From the NCBI RefSeq assembly GCF_001729745.1, contig NZ_CP017186.1, positions 682,001 through 746,000 on the forward strand: 64,000 bases of DNA, written 5' to 3'. Numbering within the stretch: position 1 is the first letter of the stretch; each line of letters starts with the position of its first letter. Shown here in pieces: positions 9,811 to 20,789 of this stretch. Below the pieces are notes generated by a model, which was given only the letters and a program-made list of their open reading frames with translations, searched no databases and was not told the DNA's origin. A program made the position numbers and the translations under genes. The stretch is from Enterobacter hormaechei subsp. hoffmannii. Lineage in GTDB: Bacteria > Pseudomonadota > Gammaproteobacteria > Enterobacterales > Enterobacteriaceae.

Positions 9811-11668
9811 CCATACGATGATACAGGCGCTGATTTACCTCGGCGCGGCGGCATTAATTGTGCCCGTGGCGGTCCGTCTGGGGCTGGGCTCGGTGCTCGG
9901 CTATCTGATTGCCGGGTGTGTGATTGGCCCCTGGGGCTTTCGGCTGGTGACGGATGCCGAGTCAATCCTGCATTTTGCGGAAATCGGCGTGGTGCTGATG
10001 CTGTTTGTGATTGGCCTGGAATTGGATCCGCAGCGGCTGTGGAAACTGCGCGCCTCGGTGTTTGGCGGTGGCGCTTTGCAAATGCTGGCCTGCGGTCTGC
10101 TGTTGGGCGGGTTCTGCATTTTGCTGGGGATGGAGTGGAAAGTCGCAGAGCTGATCGGCATGACGCTGGCGCTCTCCTCGACGGCGATTGCCATGCAGGC
10201 AATGAACGAACGTAACCTGACGGTCTCGCAAATGGGGCGCAGCACCTTCTCCGTACTGCTGTTCCAGGATATTGCCGCCATCCCGCTGGTAGCGATGATC
10301 CCGCTGCTGGCAACCAGCGGCGCTTCAACGACGCTGGGGGCATTTGCCTTATCTGCGCTGAAGGTTGTCGGTGCGCTGGCGCTGGTAATTCTTCTGGGGC
10401 GCTACGTAACGCGTCCGTTGCTGCGCTTTGTGGCTCGCTCTGGCCTGCGCGAAGTATTCAGCGCCGTTGCGTTATTCCTGGTGTTTGGTTTTGGATTGCT
10501 GCTTGAAGAGGCTGGGCTGTCGATGGCAATGGGCGCTTTCCTCGCAGGGGTCTTACTGGCAAGCTCCGAATATCGTCACGCGCTGGAAAGCGATATCGAG
10601 CCGTTTAAAGGATTGCTGCTTGGGCTGTTTTTCATCGGCGTCGGGATGTCTATCGACTTCGGGACGCTGGTAACCCACCCGCTGCGCATCATCATTCTGC
10701 TGGTGGGTTTCCTGGTCATTAAAATGGCGATGCTGTGGCTGATTGCCCGACCGTTAAACGTGCCAAAACCGCAACGCCGCTGGTTTGCTGTGCTGCTGGG
10801 GCAGGGGAGTGAGTTTGCTTTCGTGGTCTTTGGCGCAGCGCAAATGGCAAATGTACTCGATCCGGAATGGGCAAAAGCGCTGACGCTGGCGGTCGCGCTG
10901 TCGATGGCCGCAACGCCAATTCTGCTGGTGCTGCTGACGCGTCTGGAAAAAACGGGAAGCGAACAGGAGCGAGAAGCCGATGAGATCGACGAGGAGCAGC
11001 CTCGCGTGATCATCGCCGGATTTGGCCGCTTCGGGCAGATCGCAGGCCGTTTACTGCTCTCCAGCGGTGTGAAAATGGTTATCCTCGATCACGATCCTGA
11101 CCATGTTGATACGCTGCGTAAATTCGATATGAAAGTGTTTTACGGTGATGCGACCCGGGCGGACCTGCTGGAATCCGCCGGAGCGGCGAAAGCCGAGGTG
11201 CTGATTAACGCCATCGACGATCCTGAGACCAGCATGCAGATGGTTGAGCTGGTTAAAGAGCATTTTCCGCATCTGACCATTATCTCACGTGCGCGCGATG
11301 TGGATCACTACATCCAGCTGCGTCAGGCGGGGGTGGCAGCCCCTGAACGTGAAACCTTCGAAGGGGCGCTCAAATCTGGCCGCATGGCGCTGGAAAGTCT
11401 GGGGCTTGGTGCGTATGAAGCGCGTGAACGTGCCGATCTGTTCCGCCGCTTTAACCATGATATGGTGGAAGAGATGGTGGCGATGGCGAGCAGTACGGCA
11501 ACCGAACGCGCAGCGGTGTTTAAACGCACCAGCACCATGCTGACGGAAATCATCAACGAGGATCGTAATCACCTGTCGCTGGTTCAGCGCCACGGCTGGC
11601 AAGGGACGGAAGAGGGCAAGCATACCGGTGATCCTGCGGATGAACCGGAGAGTAAACCCTCTGCGTGA
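9803..11668 (+). CDS. kefC: Glutathione-regulated potassium-efflux antiporter KefC
   Basis: KefC is an inner membrane K+/H+ antiporter of the CPA2 family. Glutathione keeps it closed and glutathione adducts open it, acidifying the cytoplasm to protect against electrophiles. The 621-residue product has a membrane domain of about 12 helices (residues ~1-380), including the gating loop [14 protein letters not shown]-terminal RCK/TrkA-N domain begins near residue 400 with [12 protein letters not shown] and LDHDPDH. The ATG at 9803 (after GGAGGGGCACA) is preferred to an in-frame upstream start inside kefF because it restores the family N-terminus [14 protein letters not shown]. Confidence 0.98.
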   Translation: MDSHTMIQALIYLGAAALIVPVAVRLGLGSVLGYLIAGCVIGPWGFRLVTDAESILHFAEIGVVLMLFVIGLELDPQRLWKLRASVFGGGALQMLACGLLLGGFCILLGMEWKVAELIGMTLALSSTAIAMQAMNERNLTVSQMGRSTFSVLLFQDIAAIPLVAMIPLLATSGASTTLGAFALSALKVVGALALVILLGRYVTRPLLRFVARSGLREVFSAVALFLVFGFGLLLEEAGLSMAMGAFLAGVLLASSEYRHALESDIEPFKGLLLGLFFIGVGMSIDFGTLVTHPLRIIILLVGFLVIKMAMLWLIARPLNVPKPQRRWFAVLLGQGSEFAFVVFGAAQMANVLDPEWAKALTLAVALSMAATPILLVLLTRLEKTGSEQEREADEIDEEQPRVIIAGFGRFGQIAGRLLLSSGVKMVILDHDPDHVDTLRKFDMKVFYGDATRADLLESAGAAKAEVLINAIDDPETSMQMVELVKEHFPHLTIISRARDVDHYIQLRQAGVAAPERETFEGALKSGRMALESLGLGAYEARERADLFRRFNHDMVEEMVAMASSTATERAAVFKRTSTMLTEIINEDRNHLSLVQRHGWQGTEEGKHTGDPADEPESKPSA

Positions 11669-11712
11669 AGTGGAGTTGCCAGCAATATTAAAAAATTTCT
11701 AATTCTTTACCC

Positions 11713-12262
<550 letters not shown>

Positions 12263-12268
12263 CGTTTT

Positions 12269-12294
12269 TATCCTCTCCCCAAAGGGAGAGGATA
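12269..12294. repeat. Palindrome TATCCTCTCCC / GGGAGAGGATA between convergent folA and apaH
   Basis: An 11-bp perfect stem with loop CAAA fills most of the 39-bp gap between the two stop codons. It shares the CCTCTCCC/GGGAGAGG core with the element at 32376-32410, also between convergent genes. It lacks a T-run on the plus side, so it looks more like an extragenic palindrome than a classical terminator, though it may slow transcription. Confidence 0.7.
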
Positions 12295-12301
12295 AACATC
12301 T

Positions 12302-13150
12302 TCAGGAGGCGACCGCCTCTCCCTCGCCTAAATCCAGCTGTCGGTTGGATGGCTGGACAAAGTAGGTTTTATCTTCCCAGCGTAAGCAGGTTAAATCCCC
12401 GCCCCAGCAGCATCCGGTATCCAGCGCATAGATATTTTCCGGGGTGCCTTTTCCTTCCAGTGATGCCCAGTGCCCAAATACCACGCTATATTCGTTTGTC
12501 ACGGGGCCCGGAATCGCAAACCATGGCTTAAGCGGCGCAGGGGCATTTTCCGGCGTATCTTTGCAATACATATCCAGCTGCCCGTTCGGGAAGCAGTAGC
12601 GCATCCGCGTAAAGGCATTGGTGATAAAACGTAGCCGCGCCAGGCCGCTGAGGTCATCACTCCAGTTATTCGGCATGTCGCCGTACATCGCATCAAGGAA
12701 GAACGGGTAGGAGTCGCTCGCCAGCACCGCTTCGGCGTCGCGCGCACAGGTTTTTGCCGTCTCAAGATCCCATTGAGGCGTGATGCCGGCATGAGCCATC
12801 ACCAGCTTTTTCTCTTCGTCAATCTGTAGCAGTGGCTGGCGACGCAGCCAGTTGAGCAACTCATCGGCATCCGGTGCTTCCAGCAGGGGGGTAATGCGAT
12901 CTTTCGGCTTATTACGGCTGATCCCGGCGTATACGGCCAGCAGATGCAGATCGTGGTTGCCCAGTACCAGCCGCACGCTGTCGCCCAGAGATTTGACGTA
13001 ACGCAGGACGTCAAGGGAGCCAGGGCCGCGCGCCACTAAATCGCCTGTAAGCCAGAGCGTGTCCTGCCCGGGAGTAAAATCGACCTGTTTTAATAATGCG
13101 ATCAGTTCATCGTAGCAACCGTGAACGTCGCCAATCAGATATGTAGACAT
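12302..13150 (-). CDS. apaH: Diadenosine tetraphosphatase (Ap4A hydrolase, symmetrical)
   Basis: ApaH cleaves Ap4A to two ADP and also decaps Np4-capped RNA. The 282-residue protein carries the PPP-family phosphoesterase motifs: GDVHG (residues 7-11), GDLVARG, GNHDLH, and later MAHAG. ATG 13150 is chosen because it starts [11 protein letters not shown] as in the family; the frame is open further upstream, but that part overlaps apaG in another frame. It is the last gene of the lptD-surA-pdxA-rsmA-apaG-apaH run, 4 bp after apaG. Confidence 0.97.
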   Translation of the reverse strand: MSTYLIGDVHGCYDELIALLKQVDFTPGQDTLWLTGDLVARGPGSLDVLRYVKSLGDSVRLVLGNHDLHLLAVYAGISRNKPKDRITPLLEAPDADELLNWLRRQPLLQIDEEKKLVMAHAGITPQWDLETAKTCARDAEAVLASDSYPFFLDAMYGDMPNNWSDDLSGLARLRFITNAFTRMRYCFPNGQLDMYCKDTPENAPAPLKPWFAIPGPVTNEYSVVFGHWASLEGKGTPENIYALDTGCCWGGDLTCLRWEDKTYFVQPSNRQLDLGEGEAVAS

Positions 13151-13154
13151 TAGA

Positions 13155-13532
13155 TTAATGAATAAGTGTAGGTACGGCGAGACGGAACACAGGAATAGCA
13201 ATGCGGAAAGCATTACCGTCGGCATCGACCATTTCGTAATGGCCTTGCATGGTACCCAGTGGCGTTTCAATGACCGCACCGCTGGTGTACTGATACTCTT
13301 CGCCAGGGGCGATATGGGGTTGTTCACCGACCACACCTTCACCCTGGACTTCAATTTCGCGGCCATTGCCGTTGGTGATAAGCCAGTAGCGCCCGAGCAG
13401 TTGCACAGGCATCCGCCCCAGATTGCGAATGGTTACGGTATAAGCAAAGACAAAACGTTCTTCATCCGGTGTGGATTGGGACTCAATGTAGACGCTTTGA
13501 ACCTGAACACAGACGCGGGGCGAATCAATCAT
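13155..13532 (-). CDS. apaG: ApaG protein (Co2+/Mg2+ efflux-associated, ApaG domain)
   Basis: ApaG is a 125-residue fibronectin III-like beta-sandwich protein of unclear role; mutants of the Salmonella homologue (corD) are affected in cobalt resistance and magnesium efflux. The length is the same as in E. coli. The family core [26 protein letters not shown] and the downstream PG...YTSG...PLGTMQG strands are visible. It sits 3 bp after rsmA and 4 bp before apaH, clearly in one operon. Confidence 0.97.
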   Translation of the reverse strand: MIDSPRVCVQVQSVYIESQSTPDEERFVFAYTVTIRNLGRMPVQLLGRYWLITNGNGREIEVQGEGVVGEQPHIAPGEEYQYTSGAVIETPLGTMQGHYEMVDADGNAFRIAIPVFRLAVPTLIH

Positions 13533-13535
13533 GGC

Positions 13536-14357
13536 TTAGCTCTCCTTCGGCGGCGCATTGTCGCTGATGTAATTAGCCAGCTTGCAGTACTGCTCTACGG
13601 AAATATTTTCCGCACGCATTGCCGGGTCGATGCCCAACTCAGCTAACACGTCAACGGTAAACAGATTGCCAAGGCTGTTACGAATCGTTTTACGGCGCTG
13701 GTTAAAGGCTTCAGTCGTGATACGGCTCAGCACGCGCAGGTCTTTGACCGGATACGGCATCGTTTTATGTGGCACCAGGCGCACAACCGCAGAATCCACT
13801 TTTGGTGGTGGCGTGAACGCGGAAGGCGGCACTTCTAATACCGGGATCACGTTGCAGTAATATTGCGCCATCACGCTTAAACGACCATACGCTTTACTGT
13901 TCGGCCCTGCAACCAGACGGTTAACGACCTCTTTTTGCAACATGAAGTGCATGTCGGCAATGGCATCAGTATAGCTAAACAGATGGAACATCAGCGGGGT
14001 GGAGATGTTGTACGGCAGGTTACCGAACACGCGCAGCGGCTGTCCCATTTTTTCAGACAGTTCGCCAAAGTTCATGGTCATCGCATCCTGCTGATAAATC
14101 GTCAGCTTCGGCCCGAGGAAAGGGTGCGTTTGCAGACGCGCGGCCAGATCGCGGTCGAGTTCGATAACGGTCAGTTCGTCAAGGCGTTCGCCTACCGGCT
14201 CGGTCAGCGCGGCAAGACCCGGGCCGATTTCGACCATGGCCTGGCCTTTCTGCGGATTAATGGCAGAAACGATACTGTCGATCACAAACTGATCGTTGAG
14301 GAAGTTTTGCCCGAAGCGTTTACGGGCTAAGTGGCCCTGATGGACTCGATTAGTCAT
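13536..14357 (-). CDS. rsmA: 16S rRNA (adenine 1518/1519-N6) dimethyltransferase
   Basis: RsmA (KsgA) dimethylates two adjacent adenines in helix 45 of 16S rRNA, a late checkpoint in 30S assembly; loss gives kasugamycin resistance. The 273 residues match E. coli. The SAM-binding site is seen in KRFGQNFL and [13 protein letters not shown], and the catalytic NLPYN motif in [13 protein letters not shown]. The ATG overlaps the pdxA stop as ATGA, indicating translational coupling. Confidence 0.98.
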   Translation of the reverse strand: MTNRVHQGHLARKRFGQNFLNDQFVIDSIVSAINPQKGQAMVEIGPGLAALTEPVGERLDELTVIELDRDLAARLQTHPFLGPKLTIYQQDAMTMNFGELSEKMGQPLRVFGNLPYNISTPLMFHLFSYTDAIADMHFMLQKEVVNRLVAGPNSKAYGRLSVMAQYYCNVIPVLEVPPSAFTPPPKVDSAVVRLVPHKTMPYPVKDLRVLSRITTEAFNQRRKTIRNSLGNLFTVDVLAELGIDPAMRAENISVEQYCKLANYISDNAPPKES

Positions 14358-15340
14358 TGAGTATTAACAATCATTTTGATGGCGAGATTAAGCGCCGTGA
14401 TAAAACTGCCGACATCCGCTTTTCCCTGGCCTGCCAGATCCAGCGCAGTACCGTGGTCAACGGACGTTCGAATAAAGGGTAAGCCGAGGGTGATATTCAC
14501 CCCGCGACCAAATCCCTGGTATTTTAGCACGGGCAGACCCTGATCGTGGTACATCGCGAGTACGGCATCGGCTTTATCCAGGTATTTGGGCTGGAAAAGG
14601 GTGTCGGCAGGCAGTGGCCCGCTGAGGTTCATCCCCTTCGCCCGCATCTCCTCAAGCACCGGAATGATGGTGTCGATCTCTTCAGTGCCCATATGTCCGC
14701 CCTCACCCGCGTGCGGATTCAGGCCGCAAACCAGCACATGCGGCTGCGGAATACCGAATTTGGTTTGCAGATCGTGATGCAAAATGCCAATGATCTCACG
14801 CAGGAGTTCAGGCGTAATGGCATCCGGAATGGCTTTGATCGGCAGGTGCGTTGTTACCAGCGCAACGCGCATTGCTTCGGTTGCCAGCATCATCACCACT
14901 TTCGGGCTGTGCGAACGCTCTTCGAAAAATTCGGTATGCCCGGTAAACGGAATGCCCGCGTCGTTGATTACGCCTTTATGCACCGGACCGGTGATCAGGG
15001 CGGCAAATTCGCCCTGAAGGCAACCGTCACAGGCGCGCGCCAGCGTCTCGACAACGTAGTGGCCGTTTTCGATGTGTAACTCACCGGGGACAACAGGTGC
15101 ACGGAGCGGAACTGAAAGCAGGGTGAGAGTACCAGCCTGCTGCGGTGCGGGCTGTTGGCCTTCAACGTAAGGGAGGAGCGTTAAAGGCAGACCGAGCAAG
15201 GCTGCCCGGTCTTGTAACAGTGTTGCATCTGCGCAGACCACCAACTCTACCGGCCAGCTGCGCTGGGCGAGCTGAACCACAAGGTCAGGCCCAATCCCGG
15301 CGGGTTCGCCGGGAGTGATCACAACACGATGCGGTTTCAT
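14354..15340 (-). CDS. pdxA: 4-hydroxythreonine-4-phosphate dehydrogenase
   Basis: PdxA oxidises 4-phosphohydroxy-L-threonine in the DXP-dependent pyridoxal phosphate pathway, with a divalent metal. The 328-residue sequence (329 in E. coli) contains [11 protein letters not shown] at the N-terminus. The metal-binding histidines are in [14 protein letters not shown] and [12 protein letters not shown]. The start codon overlaps the surA stop by one base (TAATG), and the end overlaps rsmA. Confidence 0.98.
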   Translation of the reverse strand: MKPHRVVITPGEPAGIGPDLVVQLAQRSWPVELVVCADATLLQDRAALLGLPLTLLPYVEGQQPAPQQAGTLTLLSVPLRAPVVPGELHIENGHYVVETLARACDGCLQGEFAALITGPVHKGVINDAGIPFTGHTEFFEERSHSPKVVMMLATEAMRVALVTTHLPIKAIPDAITPELLREIIGILHHDLQTKFGIPQPHVLVCGLNPHAGEGGHMGTEEIDTIIPVLEEMRAKGMNLSGPLPADTLFQPKYLDKADAVLAMYHDQGLPVLKYQGFGRGVNITLGLPFIRTSVDHGTALDLAGQGKADVGSFITALNLAIKMIVNTQ

Positions 15341-16626
15341 TAGTTGCTCAACACTTTCACGTAAGCGCTGGCGCGTTGTTCCTGCATCCAGGTTGCGGCT
15401 TCTTCAGAGAACTTACGGTTAAACAGCATGCGATACGCGCGGTCTTTCTGTGCCGCATCGGTTTTATCCACGTTGCGGGTGTCCATCAGCTGGATCAGAT
15501 GCCAGCCGAAGGAGGAGTGCACTGGCGCGCTCATCTGACCCTTATTCAGCTTCATTAACGCATCGCGGAAAGCTGGATCGTAAATATCCGCTGCCGCCCA
15601 ACCCAGGTCACCGCCCTGGTTTGCAGAGCCAGGATCCTGAGAGAACTCTTTTGCCGCTTTATCGAAGGTGGTTTTACCGCTCTTGATGTCTGCGGCGATC
15701 TGTTCCAGCTTCGCACGGGCCTGATCGTCAGTCATGATCGGAGACGGTTTGAGCAGGATATGGCGCGCATGCACTTCGGTAACCGAAATGTTCTGGCTCT
15801 GACCGCGCAGGTCGTTCACTTTCAGAATGTGGAAGCCCACACCGGAACGGATTGGACCGACGATGTCGCCTTTCTTCGCCGTGCTCAGCGCCTGGGCAAA
15901 CAGGGATGGCAGCTCCTGAATACGGCCCCAGCCCATCTGGCCGCCTTTCAGCGCCTGCTGGTCAGCAGAGTAGGTGATCGCCAGTTTGCCGAAGTCATCG
16001 CCATTACGCGCCTGCTCAACGATAGCGCGCGCCTGACTTTCCGCCTCAGCCGCCTGATCGGAGGTTGGGTTTTCCGGCAGTGGGATCAGGATGTGGCTCA
16101 GGTTAAGTTCAGTGCTGGCATCATTCTGATTACCCACCTGTTTCGCCAGGGCATCCACTTCCTGAGGCAGGATGGTGACGCGGCGACGGACTTCATTGTT
16201 ACGCACTTCTGAAATCAGCATCTCTTTACGGATCTGATTACGGTAGGTGGCATAGCTGATGCCGTCATAGGCCAGGCGGCTACGCATCTGGTCCGGGGTA
16301 ATGTTGTTCTGCTTTGCAATGTTAGCGATCGCCTGATCGAGCTGCTCGTCAGAGATCTTCACACCCATTTTCTGGCCCATTTGCAGGACAATCTGATCCA
16401 TGATCAGACGTTCCAGGATCTGGTGGCGCAGCGTAGCGTCATCCGGAAGTTGTTGACCTGCCTGGCCCGAGTTGAGCTTTACAGATTTCATCAAACCGTC
16501 AACGTCACTTTCAAGCACGACGCCGTTGTTAACCACAGCCGCGACTTTATCGACAACCTGTGGGGCCGCGAAGCTGGTATTCGCAACCATAGCGACACCG
16601 AGTAGCAGCGTTTTCCAGTTCTTCAT
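15340..16626 (-). CDS. surA: Periplasmic chaperone and peptidyl-prolyl isomerase SurA
   Basis: SurA escorts unfolded outer membrane proteins, including LptD, across the periplasm to the BAM complex. The 428-residue precursor starts with a Sec signal peptide (cleavage expected after NTSFA, residue 20). The order is N-terminal chaperone domain, two parvulin PPIase domains (roughly residues 170-270 and 280-380, each with a HILL or HILI motif), and a C-terminal helix. lptD lies 53 bp upstream on the same strand. Confidence 0.98.
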   Translation of the reverse strand: MKNWKTLLLGVAMVANTSFAAPQVVDKVAAVVNNGVVLESDVDGLMKSVKLNSGQAGQQLPDDATLRHQILERLIMDQIVLQMGQKMGVKISDEQLDQAIANIAKQNNITPDQMRSRLAYDGISYATYRNQIRKEMLISEVRNNEVRRRVTILPQEVDALAKQVGNQNDASTELNLSHILIPLPENPTSDQAAEAESQARAIVEQARNGDDFGKLAITYSADQQALKGGQMGWGRIQELPSLFAQALSTAKKGDIVGPIRSGVGFHILKVNDLRGQSQNISVTEVHARHILLKPSPIMTDDQARAKLEQIAADIKSGKTTFDKAAKEFSQDPGSANQGGDLGWAAADIYDPAFRDALMKLNKGQMSAPVHSSFGWHLIQLMDTRNVDKTDAAQKDRAYRMLFNRKFSEEAATWMQEQRASAYVKVLSN

Positions 16627-16679
16627 ACTTTTTCCATTTCAATTAACCGCAAAGCGGATTACGTTGTAAATCAAGCACA

Positions 16680-19031
16680 TTACAATGAACTACGATACGG
16701 CAGAATGTTCGAGCGCAGCATCTGCTGCGTGCCCAGACCGTAGTTAGAGCTCAGGCCGCGCAACTCGATATTAAAGCCAATCACGTTATCGTATTTGCCC
16801 TGACTGTTTTGCGTATCCCAGCCGTTAAGTTTGCGTTCGTAACCGACACGTATTGCGTAACAGCAGGAGTTATATTGCAGACCCAGCATCTGGTCAGCAG
16901 GTTTTTGGGCATTCGTGTCATAGTAGTAGGCTCCGACGACTGACCAACGATCGGCGATCGGCCAGCTCGCGGCGGTACCCACCTGTGAAATACCGTCTTT
17001 GTATTGGTCTGTATTCGCATAGTTTGGCAGTGTCGCCTGGATATACTCCGGGCTGGCGTAACGGTACGTCAACTGCAACATGCGATCTTCATCACGACGA
17101 TATTCGATGGCAGCGCTGCCCGTCGCGATATTGTCCAGTCGTGTATCGTACTGAACACCACCGCGCAGACCCCAACGATCCGTCATACGCCAGTAGGTGT
17201 CGCCCGCCCATACCAGTGAGCCCGTTTTGTTGTCTTTCTCCCAGTTAATGTCGTCATCACCGGTACGAGACTCGGTGAAATAGTAGATTTGACCAACAGA
17301 AACGTTAAAACGTTCAACGGCAGCATCATCATAAATGCGCGTTGTGACGCCGGTCGTTAACTGGTTAGCAGACGCAATACGGTCAAGGCCGCCGTAGGTA
17401 CGATCGCGGAACAGGCCGCTGTAGTCTGATTGCAGGAAGGACGAGTCGTAGTTTTGAATTTTGCTCTGATCGCGATAAGGCACGTACAGATACTGCATAC
17501 GTGGCTCAAGCGTCTGGGTGTATCCATCCGCGAGAAGAGCCATGTCACGTTCGAAAATCAGCTTCCCGTCCATTTTGAATTGCGGAAGCGTACGGTTTAC
17601 CGACTCTTCAAGATCGGTGCCATAGCGTTTGTTATACCAGTCCAGATTTTTCTGCTGATAGTGGGTGGCCATCAGCTTGGCTTCGGTATTCAGGCTTGCC
17701 CAGTCGTTTGACCACGGCAGATTGATCGTCGGCTCGATATGCAGACGCGTTGATTCCGGCATATCCGAGTTGGTGTTGACGAAATGGACCGCCTGAGCGT
17801 AAACGTGCGTGTCGAAAGGACCCACATCGTTCTGGTACCAGTTCACGTCCAGCTGCGGCTCTGCACCATAGGTACTACGCGATTGCGTATCAAATACCTG
17901 GAACTGCTTGGTCGACACCGTCGCGTCAAAGTTCTCAATGGCGTAGCCCACGCTGAATTTCTGCGTGGCGTAACCGTCGGTACTGGACCCGTATTTAGAG
18001 TCGAAGTCGTTGAAGTAATACGGATCGCTGACTTTGGTGTAGTCGATGTTGAAGCGCCACACCTGATCCAATACCCCGGCGTGCTTCCAGTAGTACATCC
18101 AGCGGTGCTTATCACCTTCGCTCGGATGTTCGTCCTGGAACACCTTATCTGATGGCAGATAATCAAACTCCATCAGACCCGCGCCCGCTTTGGTCAGATA
18201 GCGGAATTCGTTCTCCCACATGATGTTACCGCGCTTATGGATGTAGTGCGGCGTGATCGTGGCGTCCATGTTGGGCGCAATGTTCCAGTAGTACGGCAGG
18301 TAGAACTCAAAGTAGTTCGACGTGCTGTACTTGGCGTTCGGGATCAGGAAGCCTGAACGACGTTTGTCACCCACAGGCAGTTGCAGGTAAGGACTATAGA
18401 AAATGGGCACCGGGCCGAGTTTAAAACGGGCGTTCCAGATCTCTGCAACCTGTTCTTCACGGTCGTGGATCACTTCGCTGCCCACAACGCTCCAGGTATT
18501 TGACCCTGGCAAACAGGACGTAAACGAGCCGTTTTCGAGAATGGTGTAGCGGTTCTCGCCGCGCTGCTTCATCAGGTCTGCGGTACCGCGCCCCTGACGA
18601 CCGACCATCTGATAATCACCTTCCCAGACGTTGGTGTCTTTGGTATTCAGATTCGACCAGGCTTTCGGACCTTTCAGGATGACCTGATTGTCGTCATAGT
18701 GCACATTACCCAGCGCATCCACCGTACGGACAGGTGCCTGAGCACCTTCCGGCTGCTTCTGGTGCAATTGCACTTCGTCAGCCAGCAGACGGCTGTTTCC
18801 CTGGTTAATATCGACATTGCCCGTAAAGGTTGCATTGTCAGGATAATTACCTTTTGCGCTGTCGGCATTAATGGTGACGGGTAAGTCATTCGTATCGCCT
18901 TTCACCAGTGGGCGATTGTAACTTGGGACGCCAAGCATACACTGCGAGGCGAGATCGGCTGCGAGCCCCTGTTGGCTATACAGGGCGGTGCCAATCATTG
19001 TGGCCAGAAGGGTGGGGATACGTTTTTTCAT
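16680..19031 (-). CDS. lptD: LPS assembly outer membrane protein LptD
   Basis: LptD is the 26-strand beta-barrel that, with LptE, inserts lipopolysaccharide into the outer leaflet. The 783-residue precursor (784 in E. coli) has a signal peptide ending near LAA (residue 25), a jellyroll domain, and the barrel ending [11 protein letters not shown]. All four cysteines of the two interdomain disulfides are present: Cys31, one in TSCLPGS, and the CC pair in [11 protein letters not shown] possible -10 box TATAAT lies on the minus strand at 19187-19182; no clear sigma-E promoter was recognised. It heads the lptD-surA-pdxA-rsmA-apaG-apaH run and diverges from djlA. Confidence 0.98.
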   Translation of the reverse strand: MKKRIPTLLATMIGTALYSQQGLAADLASQCMLGVPSYNRPLVKGDTNDLPVTINADSAKGNYPDNATFTGNVDINQGNSRLLADEVQLHQKQPEGAQAPVRTVDALGNVHYDDNQVILKGPKAWSNLNTKDTNVWEGDYQMVGRQGRGTADLMKQRGENRYTILENGSFTSCLPGSNTWSVVGSEVIHDREEQVAEIWNARFKLGPVPIFYSPYLQLPVGDKRRSGFLIPNAKYSTSNYFEFYLPYYWNIAPNMDATITPHYIHKRGNIMWENEFRYLTKAGAGLMEFDYLPSDKVFQDEHPSEGDKHRWMYYWKHAGVLDQVWRFNIDYTKVSDPYYFNDFDSKYGSSTDGYATQKFSVGYAIENFDATVSTKQFQVFDTQSRSTYGAEPQLDVNWYQNDVGPFDTHVYAQAVHFVNTNSDMPESTRLHIEPTINLPWSNDWASLNTEAKLMATHYQQKNLDWYNKRYGTDLEESVNRTLPQFKMDGKLIFERDMALLADGYTQTLEPRMQYLYVPYRDQSKIQNYDSSFLQSDYSGLFRDRTYGGLDRIASANQLTTGVTTRIYDDAAVERFNVSVGQIYYFTESRTGDDDINWEKDNKTGSLVWAGDTYWRMTDRWGLRGGVQYDTRLDNIATGSAAIEYRRDEDRMLQLTYRYASPEYIQATLPNYANTDQYKDGISQVGTAASWPIADRWSVVGAYYYDTNAQKPADQMLGLQYNSCCYAIRVGYERKLNGWDTQNSQGKYDNVIGFNIELRGLSSNYGLGTQQMLRSNILPYRSSL

Positions 19032-19270
19032 ACGTTGTATTTTATTGTTCCGTCATCAGTGGCTACGGCTTACAAACGCTCAGAGACTATCTTACTCATC
19101 AGCGCAGTACCAGCGTTAATCCTGCCCGTTTGCGCGCCAGAGTGTTAGGCTCGCTATCGAATGACGAGTATGATAATGCAAATTATAGGCGATGTCCCTC
19201 AATTGACCGTGGCGCGACCACTGTAATGATGGCGTTGCGTCGGCCAGGAACATGACCATTCGGGGAGTAT

Positions 19271-20086
19271 ATGCAGTATTGGGGTAAAATAATCGGCGTT
19301 GCGTTCGCAATTATTATGGGTGCCGGATTCTGGGGTGTTGTTCTTGGCCTCATTATCGGCCATATGTTTGATAAAGCACGCAGCCGCAAAATGGCCTGGT
19401 TTGCCAACCAGCGCGAGCGCCAGTCACTCTTTTTCTCCACCACCTTCGAGGTGATGGGGCACTTAACCAAATCAAAAGGGCGCGTAACGGAAGCCGATAT
19501 TCAGGTTGCCAGCGTCTTTATGGATCGCATGAATCTGCACGGCGAATCCCGCGTCGCGGCGCAGAATGCATTCAGGATTGGTAAAGCGGATAACTACCCG
19601 CTGCGTGAAAAAATGCGGCAGTTCCGTAGCATCTGCTTCGGGCGCTTTGATTTAATTCGGATGTTTCTGGAAATTCAAATCCAGGCCGCCTTCGCGGATG
19701 GCTCTCTGCATCCGAATGAACGGGACGTCCTGTATGTGATTGCTGAAGAGCTGGGCATTTCCCGCATGCAGTTCGATCAGTTCCTGCGCATGATGCAGGG
19801 CGGCGCGCACTTTGGCGGCGGTTATCAACAGCAATCGTCCGGTGGCGGCTGGCAGCAGGCGCAGCGTGGTCCTACGCTTGAAGATGCCTGTAATGTCCTC
19901 GGCGTGAAGCCCTCTGACGATGTCACGACCATCAAACGCGCCTATCGTAAGCTGATGAGCGAGCACCATCCGGATAAGCTGGTGGCGAAAGGCCTGCCGC
20001 CTGAGATGATGGAGATGGCGAAACAGAAAGCGCAGGAAATCCAGAAAGCCTACGAGCTGATTAAAGAGCAGAAAGGTTTTAAATAA
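19271..20086 (+). CDS. djlA: Membrane-anchored co-chaperone DjlA
   Basis: DjlA is a type III inner membrane J-domain protein that works with DnaK; in E. coli its overexpression triggers the Rcs capsule system. The 271 residues match E. coli. An N-terminal Gly-rich transmembrane segment (~6-31, [20 protein letters not shown]) is followed by a TerB-like helical domain and a Gln/Gly linker ([14 protein letters not shown]). The C-terminal J domain (~205-271) has the essential HPD in SEHHPDKL. It diverges from lptD with a 239-bp gap. Confidence 0.98.
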   Translation: MQYWGKIIGVAFAIIMGAGFWGVVLGLIIGHMFDKARSRKMAWFANQRERQSLFFSTTFEVMGHLTKSKGRVTEADIQVASVFMDRMNLHGESRVAAQNAFRIGKADNYPLREKMRQFRSICFGRFDLIRMFLEIQIQAAFADGSLHPNERDVLYVIAEELGISRMQFDQFLRMMQGGAHFGGGYQQQSSGGGWQQAQRGPTLEDACNVLGVKPSDDVTTIKRAYRKLMSEHHPDKLVAKGLPPEMMEMAKQKAQEIQKAYELIKEQKGFK

Positions 20087-20118
20087 AAAAATGGCCCGAC
20101 AGTGTCGGGCCATTTTTT
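20085..20118. terminator. Bidirectional terminator between djlA and rluA
   Basis: An A-run, the perfect stem ATGGCCCGACA / TGTCGGGCCAT and a T-run separate the convergent genes. It can end transcripts from both sides. Confidence 0.92.
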
Positions 20119-20777
20119 CAGAAGTCCACCGGGGCTTTGAACGTCATGGCGTTGCAGAAAGCAGGGTGGGTGATGGTGAGCGTCTGCGCATGCAGTTGCA
20201 GGCGCGGCGCTAACGCCAGCGCTTCCGGCGGCGCATAGAATCTGTCACCCAGAATCGGGTGACCCATCGCAAGCATATGCACACGCAGCTGGTGGGAGCG
20301 CCCGGTAATCGGCTTCAGCAGGACGCGCGCGGTATTATCCGGCGCGTACTCCAGCACTTCATACTCGGTCTGCGCAGCCTTGCCGGTTTCATAACACACC
20401 TTCTGCTTTGGCCGGTTCGGCCAGTCGCAAATCAGCGGTAAATCCACCAGCCCTTCCGCCTGCGCCGGATGGCCCCACACGCGGGCGACATACTGCTTCT
20501 TCGGCTCGCGCTCGCGGAACTGACGCTTCAGCTCACGTTCTGCCGCCTTATTAAGAGCCACCACAATCACGCCGCTGGTCGCCATATCCAGACGATGGAC
20601 AGACTCGGCATGGGGATAATCGCGCTGGATACGCGTCATCACGCTGTCTTTATGCTCTTCCAGACGCCCCGGCACGGACAACAGGCCGCTCGGCTTGTTA
20701 ACCACCATAATGTGCTCGTCCTGATACAGAATGACCAGCCACGGATCCATCGGGGGATTGTAGGGCTCCATTACCAT
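20118..20777 (-). CDS. rluA: Dual-specificity 23S rRNA / tRNA pseudouridine synthase RluA
   Basis: RluA makes pseudouridine at 23S position 746 and at position 32 of several tRNAs. The 219-residue length matches E. coli. The catalytic Asp64 lies in HRLDMATSG, and the later GRSHQLRVHM and GHPILGDRFY motifs are also family hallmarks. It begins 12 bp after the rapA stop on the same strand, so it is probably cotranscribed with rapA. Confidence 0.97.
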   Translation of the reverse strand: MVMEPYNPPMDPWLVILYQDEHIMVVNKPSGLLSVPGRLEEHKDSVMTRIQRDYPHAESVHRLDMATSGVIVVALNKAAERELKRQFREREPKKQYVARVWGHPAQAEGLVDLPLICDWPNRPKQKVCYETGKAAQTEYEVLEYAPDNTARVLLKPITGRSHQLRVHMLAMGHPILGDRFYAPPEALALAPRLQLHAQTLTITHPAFCNAMTFKAPVDF

Positions 20778-20789
20778 TTTGCGCTCCGC

